64,000 nt of DNA from an uncultured Microscilla sp. GTDB lineage: Bacteria > Bacteroidota > Bacteroidia > Cytophagales > Microscillaceae. Below, in pieces: positions 16,741 through 26,000 of the stretch. The stretch covers positions 62,001 to 126,000 of the forward strand of contig NZ_CANLRP010000001.1 in NCBI RefSeq assembly GCF_947493425.1, read 5' to 3'. A program made the position numbers and the translations under genes. The notes below the pieces were generated by a model. The model saw nothing but the letters and a program-made list of their open reading frames with translations, ran no database searches and was not told where the DNA came from. Every line of letters starts with the position of its first letter. Within the stretch, counting starts at the first letter, position 1.

Positions 16741-19362
16741 TTATTCCTGAAAAACCAGTTCGTACATCTTCTTCAATTCAGGATTGACTTCTTCTCTTTT
16801 TAATTTTTTGAGTAAATCTTCTACCCCTGGCATATCGGTTAGGTAGCTCAGCGATTGATAAGCTAAAAACTTGACCGAATCGGACGCCTGCCCTTGAATG
16901 AGTTGGGTAAGTAGATCGATGCCCTTTTTTTTGTTGGTTGCAGTACTATTCATTAAATACAAACCAAATGATTGTAAAAGCTGGTGGCGGGTAAACAATG
17001 AGGTTTGCCACAGCTTTTGTTCAAACCATTGATATGCTTTGATAGGTTGGGTATTGGCATAATAGTTTGCTACTACACTTACTACCTCTAATGCCTTATA
17101 ATGCTCAAATTTAACAATTTTTTCTGGGATGTCAGGAGCATTTGTCTGAATATACGCTTCTAGCGAAGCCCCTACCACTGCATAAGATTTTGCGCTGAGC
17201 CCTTTGGCAAATAGTGACTGATACTGATTTTTGTCTAAAGCCGCCAAAGCACGAATAGCTGACGCCCTTACCAGTGTCTTAGGATCGCTCATGGCAAGTT
17301 TTTCAAGTAGGTTTTTTACCAAAGTTTTTTGAGGGTACACATCATTGGCAAGTTTTTCTATGGCACGTTGACGAATAGCCCAAAACTTGTCTTTAAGTGC
17401 TGTAATGAGCGTTTTTTCTAAAATAGGGCTTAGTTGCTTCTTGTCATAAATTTTATCTATCACTTCCATCCGGGCTTTATAGGTAGGTTCATGGGTGTAT
17501 TGATAAGCCATCGCTGTATCGGTCTTAGAGTGGGCTATGAGCCCCAATAGTTGTTGTTCTGCATCAAATACTACCAAGTCGGGGGCTTGGGCAAGCTTAA
17601 ACCGGAAAGTTTGGGTGGCTTGAGTAATATCAATTGTGTGCAATTGCCTTTTACCTTTGCTCCATAAGGCTACTTTGAGAGGCAAACGAAAGACTCCCAA
17701 AGAATCGTTTATTTGCTTGGTGTACAGCGTAAGCACGCCATTGTCAAACTGATGGTTAACCCTTACTTTGGGGTGCCCGGAACGAAAAAACCATTGATCA
17801 AAAAACCACTGTAAGTCTTGACCTGTTACTTGTTCAAAAGCCAGGCGTAAATGATGAACCTCCACTGCTTTGTATTTGTTTTGAGTCAGGTATACATTCA
17901 GTGCCCGCCAAAAGGCTTGCTCACCCACATACTTGCGTAACATATGCAATACTCTTCCTCCTTTATTATAAGAGTGGGCGTCAAACATATCTTCGCGGTG
18001 TTTATAACGGTACCTGATCAAGGGTACTTGTTTGGTTTCGGCTTCTGCCAAATAGCCCCTTAATTCTTGTTGTGCCAAATATGCTGCTTCATCATTGCCA
18101 TACTTGTGGGCTGCCCAAAGGTATTCACCATAGTTGGCAAATGCCTCGTTCAAAGGTAGGTTGCTCCACGACTCGCAGGTAACCAAGTTGCCAAACCATT
18201 GGTGAAACAGTTCGTGGGCAATGATACCATCCCAGTGGGCATCCAGCAAAGCCCGATCGTCAATTTGTAGTCCTTCATTAAATACTGATGCAGTGGTGTT
18301 CTCCATTGCGCCCGATACAAACTTCCTTACTACTACCTGGGCGTATTTGTTCCAGGGAAACGGATAGCGGAGCTTTTTTGAAAAAAAACTCAACATTTCA
18401 GGGGTTCGCCCAAAAATGCTTTTGGCATATTTCAAATAAGGTTTTTCTACGTAGTAGTATACTTTTTTGTCCTGCCACTGGTCTTTATAAACAGCAAAAT
18501 CACCCACCGCCATCATAAACAAATAAGGGGCATGAGGTTGTTCCATGCGCCAATAATCAGTACGAGTACCATTGGCATTTTCGCGTGAATACACCAACTC
18601 TCCATTCGACAACGTCTTGAATTTATTGGCTACTGTAATGTACATTTCCTGAGTACACCGTTCATTGGGGCTGTCTATAGTAGGAAACCAGCACGAATTA
18701 GCCTCAGCTTCTCCCTGCGTCCATATTTGTTGAGGCAAATAAGGAGTTTTGCCGTCTGCGTTTATAAAATACAAGCCAATATCAGCCGTAATTGCCTGGC
18801 TTCCTCCTTTAGGCAAATCATAAGGTTTGGCTGTATAGACTACTTCAAGTGTATAGGTTTGTTGGCTGGTATAAGTGGCCCCCAGCTTTATAGTAAGCTT
18901 ACGCTGATCATATTGATACTTAAGATCTTCTTCAAATTCTTGTTGTCCATTGCTGGTAATAATTTTTATCGAGTGCAGGTCAAAGCCTTTAGCATCTAAA
19001 ACTACACTATCTTGTGGGTAAAAATAAGGACGAAGTATCAGTGTTGCCTTTCCTAACAAATGCCTTTTTTGCCAGTCAAATCGTACTTCAAGCTTAGTAT
19101 GTAGCAAGTCGTGAGTGCGGGGTGTAGCGGGGCGATAGGGGAGAGGCTCCGCTTTAACCGTATCTTTTACCTTTGGCAATGGTACAATGCTGCTATCTGT
19201 TGTTTGTTTCATTTGCTGGTTGGCAACTACTTTTTTCGAAGATTTGCAACCAACAAAACTACAGGTAACACCCAAGACTGCCATGAGCCATACAATACCT
19301 TGCAGATTTATTGCTTTGGTTTTCAGCTTTTTTGTTTTTAAAAGTAATATATTTTCCGACAT
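16741..19362 (-). CDS. M1 family zinc aminopeptidase, predicted lipoprotein
   Basis: This 873-residue enzyme removes N-terminal residues from peptides and is probably anchored in the envelope. An apolar segment (about 20-38) ends in a lipobox-like FVGC, followed by KSSKK. The start at 19362 leaves an unusual 18-residue basic lead. The M1 domain shows the exopeptidase motif GAMEN (351-355) and the zinc site HELFHQWFGN (HExxH at 383-387), with the third ligand in NEAFANYGE. The last 280 residues are HEAT-like helical repeats (KTLVRASAIRALAALD), as in other Bacteroidota M1 enzymes, so the architecture is complete. Neighbours are the FtsB-like gene downstream and a divergent biotin carrier gene. 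Confidence 0.92.
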   Translation of the reverse strand: MSENILLLKTKKLKTKAINLQGIVWLMAVLGVTCSFVGCKSSKKVVANQQMKQTTDSSIVPLPKVKDTVKAEPLPYRPATPRTHDLLHTKLEVRFDWQKRHLLGKATLILRPYFYPQDSVVLDAKGFDLHSIKIITSNGQQEFEEDLKYQYDQRKLTIKLGATYTSQQTYTLEVVYTAKPYDLPKGGSQAITADIGLYFINADGKTPYLPQQIWTQGEAEANSCWFPTIDSPNERCTQEMYITVANKFKTLSNGELVYSRENANGTRTDYWRMEQPHAPYLFMMAVGDFAVYKDQWQDKKVYYYVEKPYLKYAKSIFGRTPEMLSFFSKKLRYPFPWNKYAQVVVRKFVSGAMENTTASVFNEGLQIDDRALLDAHWDGIIAHELFHQWFGNLVTCESWSNLPLNEAFANYGEYLWAAHKYGNDEAAYLAQQELRGYLAEAETKQVPLIRYRYKHREDMFDAHSYNKGGRVLHMLRKYVGEQAFWRALNVYLTQNKYKAVEVHHLRLAFEQVTGQDLQWFFDQWFFRSGHPKVRVNHQFDNGVLTLYTKQINDSLGVFRLPLKVALWSKGKRQLHTIDITQATQTFRFKLAQAPDLVVFDAEQQLLGLIAHSKTDTAMAYQYTHEPTYKARMEVIDKIYDKKQLSPILEKTLITALKDKFWAIRQRAIEKLANDVYPQKTLVKNLLEKLAMSDPKTLVRASAIRALAALDKNQYQSLFAKGLSAKSYAVVGASLEAYIQTNAPDIPEKIVKFEHYKALEVVSVVANYYANTQPIKAYQWFEQKLWQTSLFTRHQLLQSFGLYLMNSTATNKKKGIDLLTQLIQGQASDSVKFLAYQSLSYLTDMPGVEDLLKKLKREEVNPELKKMYELVFQE

Positions 19363-19469
19363 TTATAACTTGAATAAGGTAAACTTATTTATGAATTTTC
19401 AGGTTGCATACAATATTTGCAGCTATTGCCCAATATTAATGAATTAAAAAATATTATTTGATAGATAAT

Positions 19470-19991
19470 ATGTTAAAGATAACAGTTACTCCCGCCCAGG
19501 CATCAAAAGAAGCCACCAAAACCTATGAAGTACTCACTGACCAAGAGGGTTTGAAACTCAATGGAGAAGAATTTTCGTGGGACTTGTTACAGTTGCAAGA
19601 CAACAGCTATCATATTATTCACAATAACAAAACCTTTCAGGTAGAAATACTCAAGGCCGACTACATCACCAAAACTTTTACTTTACAGATCAATGGACAC
19701 TTATATACAGTAAACTCTGAAGATAAGATGGACTTGTTGCTCAAGCGTCTTGGAATGGACAACGTGAACCAAAACAAAGTAAATGATGTAAAAGCGCCTA
19801 TGCCTGGATTAATTCTTAGTGTAAATGTAAACGAAGGGGATGAGGTGAAAAAAGGCGATATTTTAATGATTCTGGAGGCAATGAAAATGGAAAATGCTCT
19901 CAAGTGCCCGGCAGATGGTAAAGTCAAAGCCGTTAAAGTAAAACAAGGGCAAAACGTAGAAAAAAATCAATTACTCATTTTGTTTGAGTAA
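19470..19991 (+). CDS. Biotin carboxyl carrier protein
   Basis: This 173-residue protein carries biotin on a lysine for an acyl-CoA or pyruvate carboxylase. The C-terminal biotinyl domain has the motif MILEAMKMENAL with the acceptor lysine at residue 139, preceded by the hinge VKAPMPGLILSVNVNEGDEV. The N-terminal about 100 residues (TYEVLTDQEGLKLNGEEFSW) form the small beta domain seen in Bacteroidota propionyl-/acetyl-CoA carboxylase carrier subunits. The ATG at 19470 is chosen over a TTG four codons upstream. No carboxylase subunit is adjacent, so its partners are elsewhere. A terminator follows. Confidence 0.9.
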   Translation: MLKITVTPAQASKEATKTYEVLTDQEGLKLNGEEFSWDLLQLQDNSYHIIHNNKTFQVEILKADYITKTFTLQINGHLYTVNSEDKMDLLLKRLGMDNVNQNKVNDVKAPMPGLILSVNVNEGDEVKKGDILMILEAMKMENALKCPADGKVKAVKVKQGQNVEKNQLLILFE

Positions 19992-20026
19992 AAACCAACT
20001 GGTACAAACATACGCTAATTGACAAG

Positions 20027-20062
20027 TACCTGTTGGGGCTATACATCCAATAGGTATTTTTC
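20027..20062 (+). terminator. Rho-independent terminator after biotin carrier gene
   Basis: TACCTGTTGG (20027-20036) pairs with CCAATAGGTA (20047-20056), with one G-T pair, and a T-run follows. It separates two convergent genes. Confidence 0.7.
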
Positions 20063-20067
20063 AACCA

Positions 20068-22932
20068 TTACTTAATGATTAGTTTTTTAGTAAAATACCC
20101 ATCTGTAGTATACATTCGGATAAAATAAACCCCTTTGGTAATTGCTCCCAATGAAAGCTTAAGTTTAGAATCATTGACCAAAAACTGTTGCTTTACTAGC
20201 TTGCCTTTTACATCAAATATTGCCACACTTTTAATTTGTCCCCCTCCAGTTTTGACCCAAAACTCGCCATTGTTTGGGTTAGGCAATATTTTTAAATTGT
20301 TCTTGAATTGGGTGGGTGGTGCCAATGTACTTTTGCCATTATATAGTTGTTGTACTTTTTTAGCTTGTGCTATCAAATCTTCGAGATGATCACCTACAAC
20401 AAAGGCAAAAGCAACGGTAGTACTTTGGTTGGGGGCAAGGCTCAAAGGTCCTGCACCCACTACATGACTCACGTCTGATGCACCTGTAAGTGGGGCTATA
20501 TTATGAGAGGTACCTGATGATAAAGCTTTGAACTTATCGGCACTGCTAAATCCATCTGAGAGTATTTCTTCTGGTCGGGCAAACCTACGGTTGACCATGG
20601 CATAATAAGTAGCTTGTTGATCAGGCGTAAGCAGCATAATACCAGCAAATTCTTGTTCATCACTTTCGGCACTTCTAACATACCCCATTTTATTTACTTC
20701 ATCCCAGCGTGCCTGGTTGCGAGGGTAAATGCTATGAAGTGTAGGGATGTCCCAATCGGCAAACCAGCCAGCGTATAAGTTTTGGTGAGGTATGTTACTT
20801 GTATTGGTAACTGTATGTTCCACTACCATAAACTTGTCGTAAGGAGGCTTATTCCAAAAATAATACCTTGTCTTTACTTGCAACCCCAGTTGATGATCGC
20901 CCGCCTGAGTATCTGTAACTACCCCTTCATATTCAAAATCGGCAAGACGAGGCAAAATTACTTGTTTAATTTTTTGGGTTGGCATAAAATGATCGTGATA
21001 ACCCACAGGAGAATCATTTGCCCATACTGCGTCAACCACTTGCTTACTATTTTTACCTATGATCAAACCCGCAGACAGTAATAGGCGCTTACCCTTATAA
21101 ACCAAACCCTCTCCCTGTAGGTGATTCCAGTTTTCATCCGTTCCTATCCGTCCATAATCGCTCAGGGTGACCTTCAATTGGTTTTTTTCTACTGTAATAT
21201 AATCGTTAGACCGGAGTTTGACTGTTACATGTTCGGTAGCGGTGTAACTCCCCGAGCTATAGGTAAAAGTCAAGGTTGTAATCCAATGGCGTGGGGCATA
21301 AGGTTTAAGTGTGAGCCGCAAAGGTTGGTTTACGTTATCGAAACTTTCCAGAGTCGCCAACTTGTTAGGTGTAGTTATTTGATCTGTATCTACCTCAAAA
21401 AACCTGCTATCTCCAGTTACTTTTATTTTCACTACATCATTGGTAGCCGTGAGTAAATTAGTAAATACAGAGCGGATATTGAGTACCTGATCTTGCTCAT
21501 CCAGCTGCACAATTTTGGTGGTTCTAATCGATGGTGAAGGATGTGCAGTAAGTGCTCTTAGAATATTCAGCCTGCCAGCCCCCAATTGTTGCCGATACGC
21601 AGGTTTGTTCAAGTGGTCTATATTGTCGCTGGTTACTCTCAACAATTCGCCAATTTGCAGCCCGGTCAGGTGTGGCTTTTTTGATTTGATCAACGCTGCT
21701 GCGCCTGCTACTACTGCTGAAGACATAGAAGTACCCCTTTTGGTATCAAAGCGACCATTGGCTGCAGTACTTATAATTTGTTCGCCAGGCGCACTTATGT
21801 CTGTATTCAAACCATAATTACTTATAGGAGACTTTATATCTTGGGTGTCTACACTGGCCACGCTTAGTACAAACTGATAAGTAGAAGGAGCTTGTAATGA
21901 GCTATTGCTACTGTTATTACCTGCCGATGTTACCACTAGAGCTCCTTTCTGTGTAGCATAATCGATGATTTCTTGTTCAAACTTGGAGTGTAGGTTAGTG
22001 GTTCTGCCCCAGGAAACATTAATTATATCTGCCCCTTGGTCTGCGGCATACTTGATGGCTTCATACCCTCTTGCAATGGTGTCAGAAGGAGTGTCATCAC
22101 TGACCTTAAAAATCATTAGTTTGCACTGAGGAGCTATTCCAGCAATGCCAAAGTGGTTGTTCATAATGGCTCCGGCAATGCCTGCTACATGGGTGCCGTG
22201 TTCGTGCCCATTGTTGCCAATGTCAGGGTTATTGTCTGGCTTAGGCGAAGCCAGTGAACTACCTATTAAGTCCCACCCCTTGTAATTATCCACCAACCCA
22301 TCGTGATCATCGTCTATTTTATTGCCAGGAATTTCACCTTTATTGATATAAATGTTGCCTGCCAAATCAGGGTGATCTATATCTATGCCCGTATCTATAA
22401 TAGCAATCACTACATCAGCAGAGCCTTTGGTAATGCCCCACGCCAAATCAGCTTGTACTTTCTTGATATATGCTTCTTGTTTATGATAAGAAGGGTCATT
22501 GGGAGTGTGATCAATTGTATGTAGATAGCTTGGTTCGCCATATTCAACAAGACCAGAATTTTTTACCTGATGAATTGCTTCCATTACTGTAAGAGTAGAT
22601 TGGTAGCGAACGCGATAAAACAGGTTGATATCATTGGTTTGAGTGTACCTTGCTTGATTGGTTTGAGTCACCACCGACTTAGAAGCAACAGAGGGAGAGA
22701 ATATAGGCTGTATTTGCCCTTTTATTTGGGAAAGGCATTGCTGAAAACCGCCAGAATAAATAGACTGGATGCGTACCACTTGATGAGCGGTAGGTTTGAG
22801 TTTCACCACAAAAGTACGTGCTTCATAAGCTTGCCCCTCAATAAGTTTTTTACTGGTTTGAGCTTGGGCAATAAGCTGTGTTACAACCGTGAGAATGAAA
22901 ACTATAAAACAGCGCAAAAATATTGTGTTCAT
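20068..22932 (-). CDS. Subtilisin-like S8 protease with T9SS type A sorting domain
   Basis: This 954-residue secreted serine protease starts with a signal peptide (FIVFILTVVTQLIAQAQ). An inhibitor-like propeptide precedes the S8 domain, whose triad is Asp180 (VIAIIDTGIDIDHPDL), His248 (HEHGTHVAGIAG) and Ser402 (GTSMSSAVVAGAAALI), with the oxyanion Asn in VTSAGNNSSN. A beta-rich region of about 380 residues follows. The last 80 residues are a type A C-terminal sorting domain: LPNPNNGEFWVKTGG, VAIFDVKGKLV, GVYFIRMYTTDG, KKLIIK. That predicts T9SS export and surface attachment with PorV. The gene upstream on the same strand is also not linked; it stands between terminators. Substrates cannot be inferred. 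Confidence 0.93.
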   Translation of the reverse strand: MNTIFLRCFIVFILTVVTQLIAQAQTSKKLIEGQAYEARTFVVKLKPTAHQVVRIQSIYSGGFQQCLSQIKGQIQPIFSPSVASKSVVTQTNQARYTQTNDINLFYRVRYQSTLTVMEAIHQVKNSGLVEYGEPSYLHTIDHTPNDPSYHKQEAYIKKVQADLAWGITKGSADVVIAIIDTGIDIDHPDLAGNIYINKGEIPGNKIDDDHDGLVDNYKGWDLIGSSLASPKPDNNPDIGNNGHEHGTHVAGIAGAIMNNHFGIAGIAPQCKLMIFKVSDDTPSDTIARGYEAIKYAADQGADIINVSWGRTTNLHSKFEQEIIDYATQKGALVVTSAGNNSSNSSLQAPSTYQFVLSVASVDTQDIKSPISNYGLNTDISAPGEQIISTAANGRFDTKRGTSMSSAVVAGAAALIKSKKPHLTGLQIGELLRVTSDNIDHLNKPAYRQQLGAGRLNILRALTAHPSPSIRTTKIVQLDEQDQVLNIRSVFTNLLTATNDVVKIKVTGDSRFFEVDTDQITTPNKLATLESFDNVNQPLRLTLKPYAPRHWITTLTFTYSSGSYTATEHVTVKLRSNDYITVEKNQLKVTLSDYGRIGTDENWNHLQGEGLVYKGKRLLLSAGLIIGKNSKQVVDAVWANDSPVGYHDHFMPTQKIKQVILPRLADFEYEGVVTDTQAGDHQLGLQVKTRYYFWNKPPYDKFMVVEHTVTNTSNIPHQNLYAGWFADWDIPTLHSIYPRNQARWDEVNKMGYVRSAESDEQEFAGIMLLTPDQQATYYAMVNRRFARPEEILSDGFSSADKFKALSSGTSHNIAPLTGASDVSHVVGAGPLSLAPNQSTTVAFAFVVGDHLEDLIAQAKKVQQLYNGKSTLAPPTQFKNNLKILPNPNNGEFWVKTGGGQIKSVAIFDVKGKLVKQQFLVNDSKLKLSLGAITKGVYFIRMYTTDGYFTKKLIIK

Positions 22933-23012
22933 AAGGGGGAATGACTTGTTTTTGTAAATATAGAGTTCAAATAATGTAAAAATAAAGTTTTTGGTATGAA
23001 TAGGTAAAATAA

Positions 23013-23044
23013 AAAGAGATACGCCCAGGTAGACATATCTCTTT
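23013..23044 (-). terminator. Rho-independent terminator after BNR/PKD gene
   Basis: AAAGAGATA (23013-23021) and TATCTCTTT (23036-23044) form a 9-bp stem, followed on the minus strand by an A/T-rich run with TTTTTATTTT. It lies just past the stop of the 1633-residue protein gene. Confidence 0.65.
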
Positions 23045-23084
23045 ATAAAGAAGTTATCTCAAATTTTACAAATAATAGAAGTGT

Positions 23085-26000
23085 TTAATCTATTACAATT
23101 CTTCTGATTCCTTTATTTTTAGGGGTAACTATCTCTAATAAATAAACCCCTTTACCCAAGCCTGATAAATCAAGCGACTCCTTGAATGTCAAGCCTTTTT
23201 TATCAAAACTTGTTTGGAATACCATCTTTCCGCTTAGGTCGGTCACATTTACCTGCACATTCCCAATATCCGAAGTGTTTAACTCGACTGTTATTTTGCC
23301 AAGACTTGGCACTGGGTAAGCCTTGATACTTTTTGAGAAATCGGTGCTGTGCAGGCTGGTAGGTATCCTGTTTGAAAGTGCAGTACAGCCCCCAATGGTA
23401 ACTGCTACGCTGTAAGTACCTCTAACTGTGGCCGTATAGGTTTGACTGGTGGCTCCATTAATTACTACATCATCTTTATACCATTGATAAGTATCGCCTG
23501 CTGAGGCATTCAGTATCACTGTATTTTGATCTACCACAGTTGTGCTCAGCGATGGAGAATGTTTGGGATTAATACTGACAAGGTCAACCTTTTGCTCTAC
23601 AATAGAACCATTAGCGGTTAGCTTTACTGTATTCTTTGTGGCAGATTGGGCAAGGTAGACTACTTGGTGAGGACCTACCCCCACAGCAGTTTTAGGTGAT
23701 GCATTGGCGCCAAAATCCCAGGTAAGACTTGTAATACTACCAGTAGATGTATTGGTAAAAGTGACTAATTGTCCTGCACACCCAGTAATATTGGTAGCTG
23801 TGAACCCCGCTACTGGAGGACCAGCCGCTGGTCCTGTCATGACAAAATCGTCTAATGCTACGCCTGCATCTGTAGTAGCAGCATCACTCAAAAACACAAA
23901 CCTAAACGCTACTCCATCAGCATTGCCACCCAAAAATGAAAGATCGGTAGAGTAAGTTACAAACTCGCCGCTGGTGCTTCCACTAAACAAAGGAGTCTGA
24001 ATGCCAAATATAGACTCAGGATGCGAAATTTGATTATACCAACCTTCTTCTTGTTTGTTGTTTAGTTTAAACCAGGTTTGTCCTTTATCAGTGCTATACT
24101 CTACAATAAAACCATCCCAGTTGTCTTCAAATTTATGTTTGGCTTTAAATTCAAGCTTATAGGTGCCTAAATAAGTAAAATCAAACAGGGGTGTATACAA
24201 ATGTGCTCTAGAGTCATTAATATAGTTGCCCGACAAACCCGTTACCCAGGCAGATTCGCCAGAGGCAGTGCCATCTTTACCTGTAACGGTAGATTTACCT
24301 CTTTCAAACTTAGTTCCCGCGATATTTTTAGCGGCAAAATCCTGGGTATTTACATCAAAGTTTCCTCCATCAGTCAAACCATAATTAGATGGCTTGGAGG
24401 GTAAAACAGTCACATACCCTGTTTTTGTCGTGGTTTTTGCGCCACCCGATCCATTAATACTTAATTTGACATTATACACTCCTGGGGTGGTATATTTATG
24501 ACTAGGATTTTCGGCAGCAGCAGTTCCTCCATCGCCAAACTCCCAGCTAAATGAAGTAGCTCCACTTGAACGGTAATTGAACTGAACACTTTCATTGACA
24601 TAACTCACAGTATTGTTTGCCTCAAACTCTGCAATTGGATCAGTAAACGCAATCTCAAAATCATCAATCATAAATCCGTCTTCATAATCTTCCGGACTAC
24701 TTCCTGCACTCACTCCTACCACAAATCGGAATGCTACCCCTGCATTGCCTTTTAAAAAAGATACATCATACTCTGTTTGTTCATTAATAGTACCATCAAC
24801 CGTTGCCGCGGTCCACCCATCCTGACTCAACGAAGGAAATATATCTCTATTAATATTACAGCCCGTAAATGTCCCTCGGTTGTACCAGTTTACAGCTCCA
24901 AATGTAGGTTTGCTCGACCCCAGTATGTCCCAGGTTTTGCCCCCATCGGTACTATATTGTACTTGCATAGCAATTGGTGCATTGCAATACTTTGTTTTAA
25001 TGCTTTTTTTGAATTTTAATTTATAAGCGCCAGCAGTACTTGCAAAATTAAAACTTGGGGTATAAAGCGCTGATGCATAACTAAAGGCTTCATTTTTTAC
25101 GTTGGCAGTGAGCCCTGTTTTCCAGGCGTTGCTACCAGAGGCGGTGGTGTTGAGTGTGCCAGTAGGTGTACCCAGTTCCCAGTTATTGACCCCATGAAGT
25201 AAAGGCTTGCCAATAAAGTCGGCCTGGTTTGTTTCAAAGTTGCCCCCATTAGCCAAGGTATAAGGAGTATTTCTGGCGGGCAGCACCGTAATATAATTTG
25301 TCTTAGTTTTGGTCTTGTCACCACCACCACCATCTATGCTCAGACTTACGGTATAGGTTCCGGCTGTTGCATAAGTATGGGTAGGGTTGCGTGAAGTAGA
25401 GGTTTGAGCATCGCCAAAATTCCAAGCCCAAGTAGAACCATTGAGTGAGTTATTGGCAAACTCTACTGGCATGCCAGCATAAGCTACCGTTTGTTTGGTA
25501 GAAAAATCTGCACTGGTAATGGTTGAAAAAATATTGGTAGTAAAAACGCCTCTTCCAAAAGTAGCCACTGCCACTGTTCCATCTGCACTACGGTAAGTAA
25601 TCATGTCACAGCGTACATTGGCCAAACCAGTGTTGGTAGGCTCCCATACTGGGCTACTTGCCGTAAAGTTGTCGGCAGACCATACCCCTACTTCAGTTGC
25701 TAAAAGCACCTCTGCTCTGTTGTTTGGGTTGTATAGCCCCCACCTTACTGGCATATCGGGCAAGTTCCCGTTTTTGTTAGACCAGTTAGTACCTCCGTCC
25801 AGAGTTTCATAGACAGAGTTTACACCATAGTTGCTAAAAGTGGCCAACAACTGATTGTCACTGGCGCCCACATCTATGCTTGAAATCCACCCACCGTGAC
25901 TACCAGCATAAGTACCTGTGATTTCGGTCACACTTGGATTGGCAGTATGCGCATTGTCAATTCTGTATATCTTGCCTTCACCGTCAAATATGCGTACTCC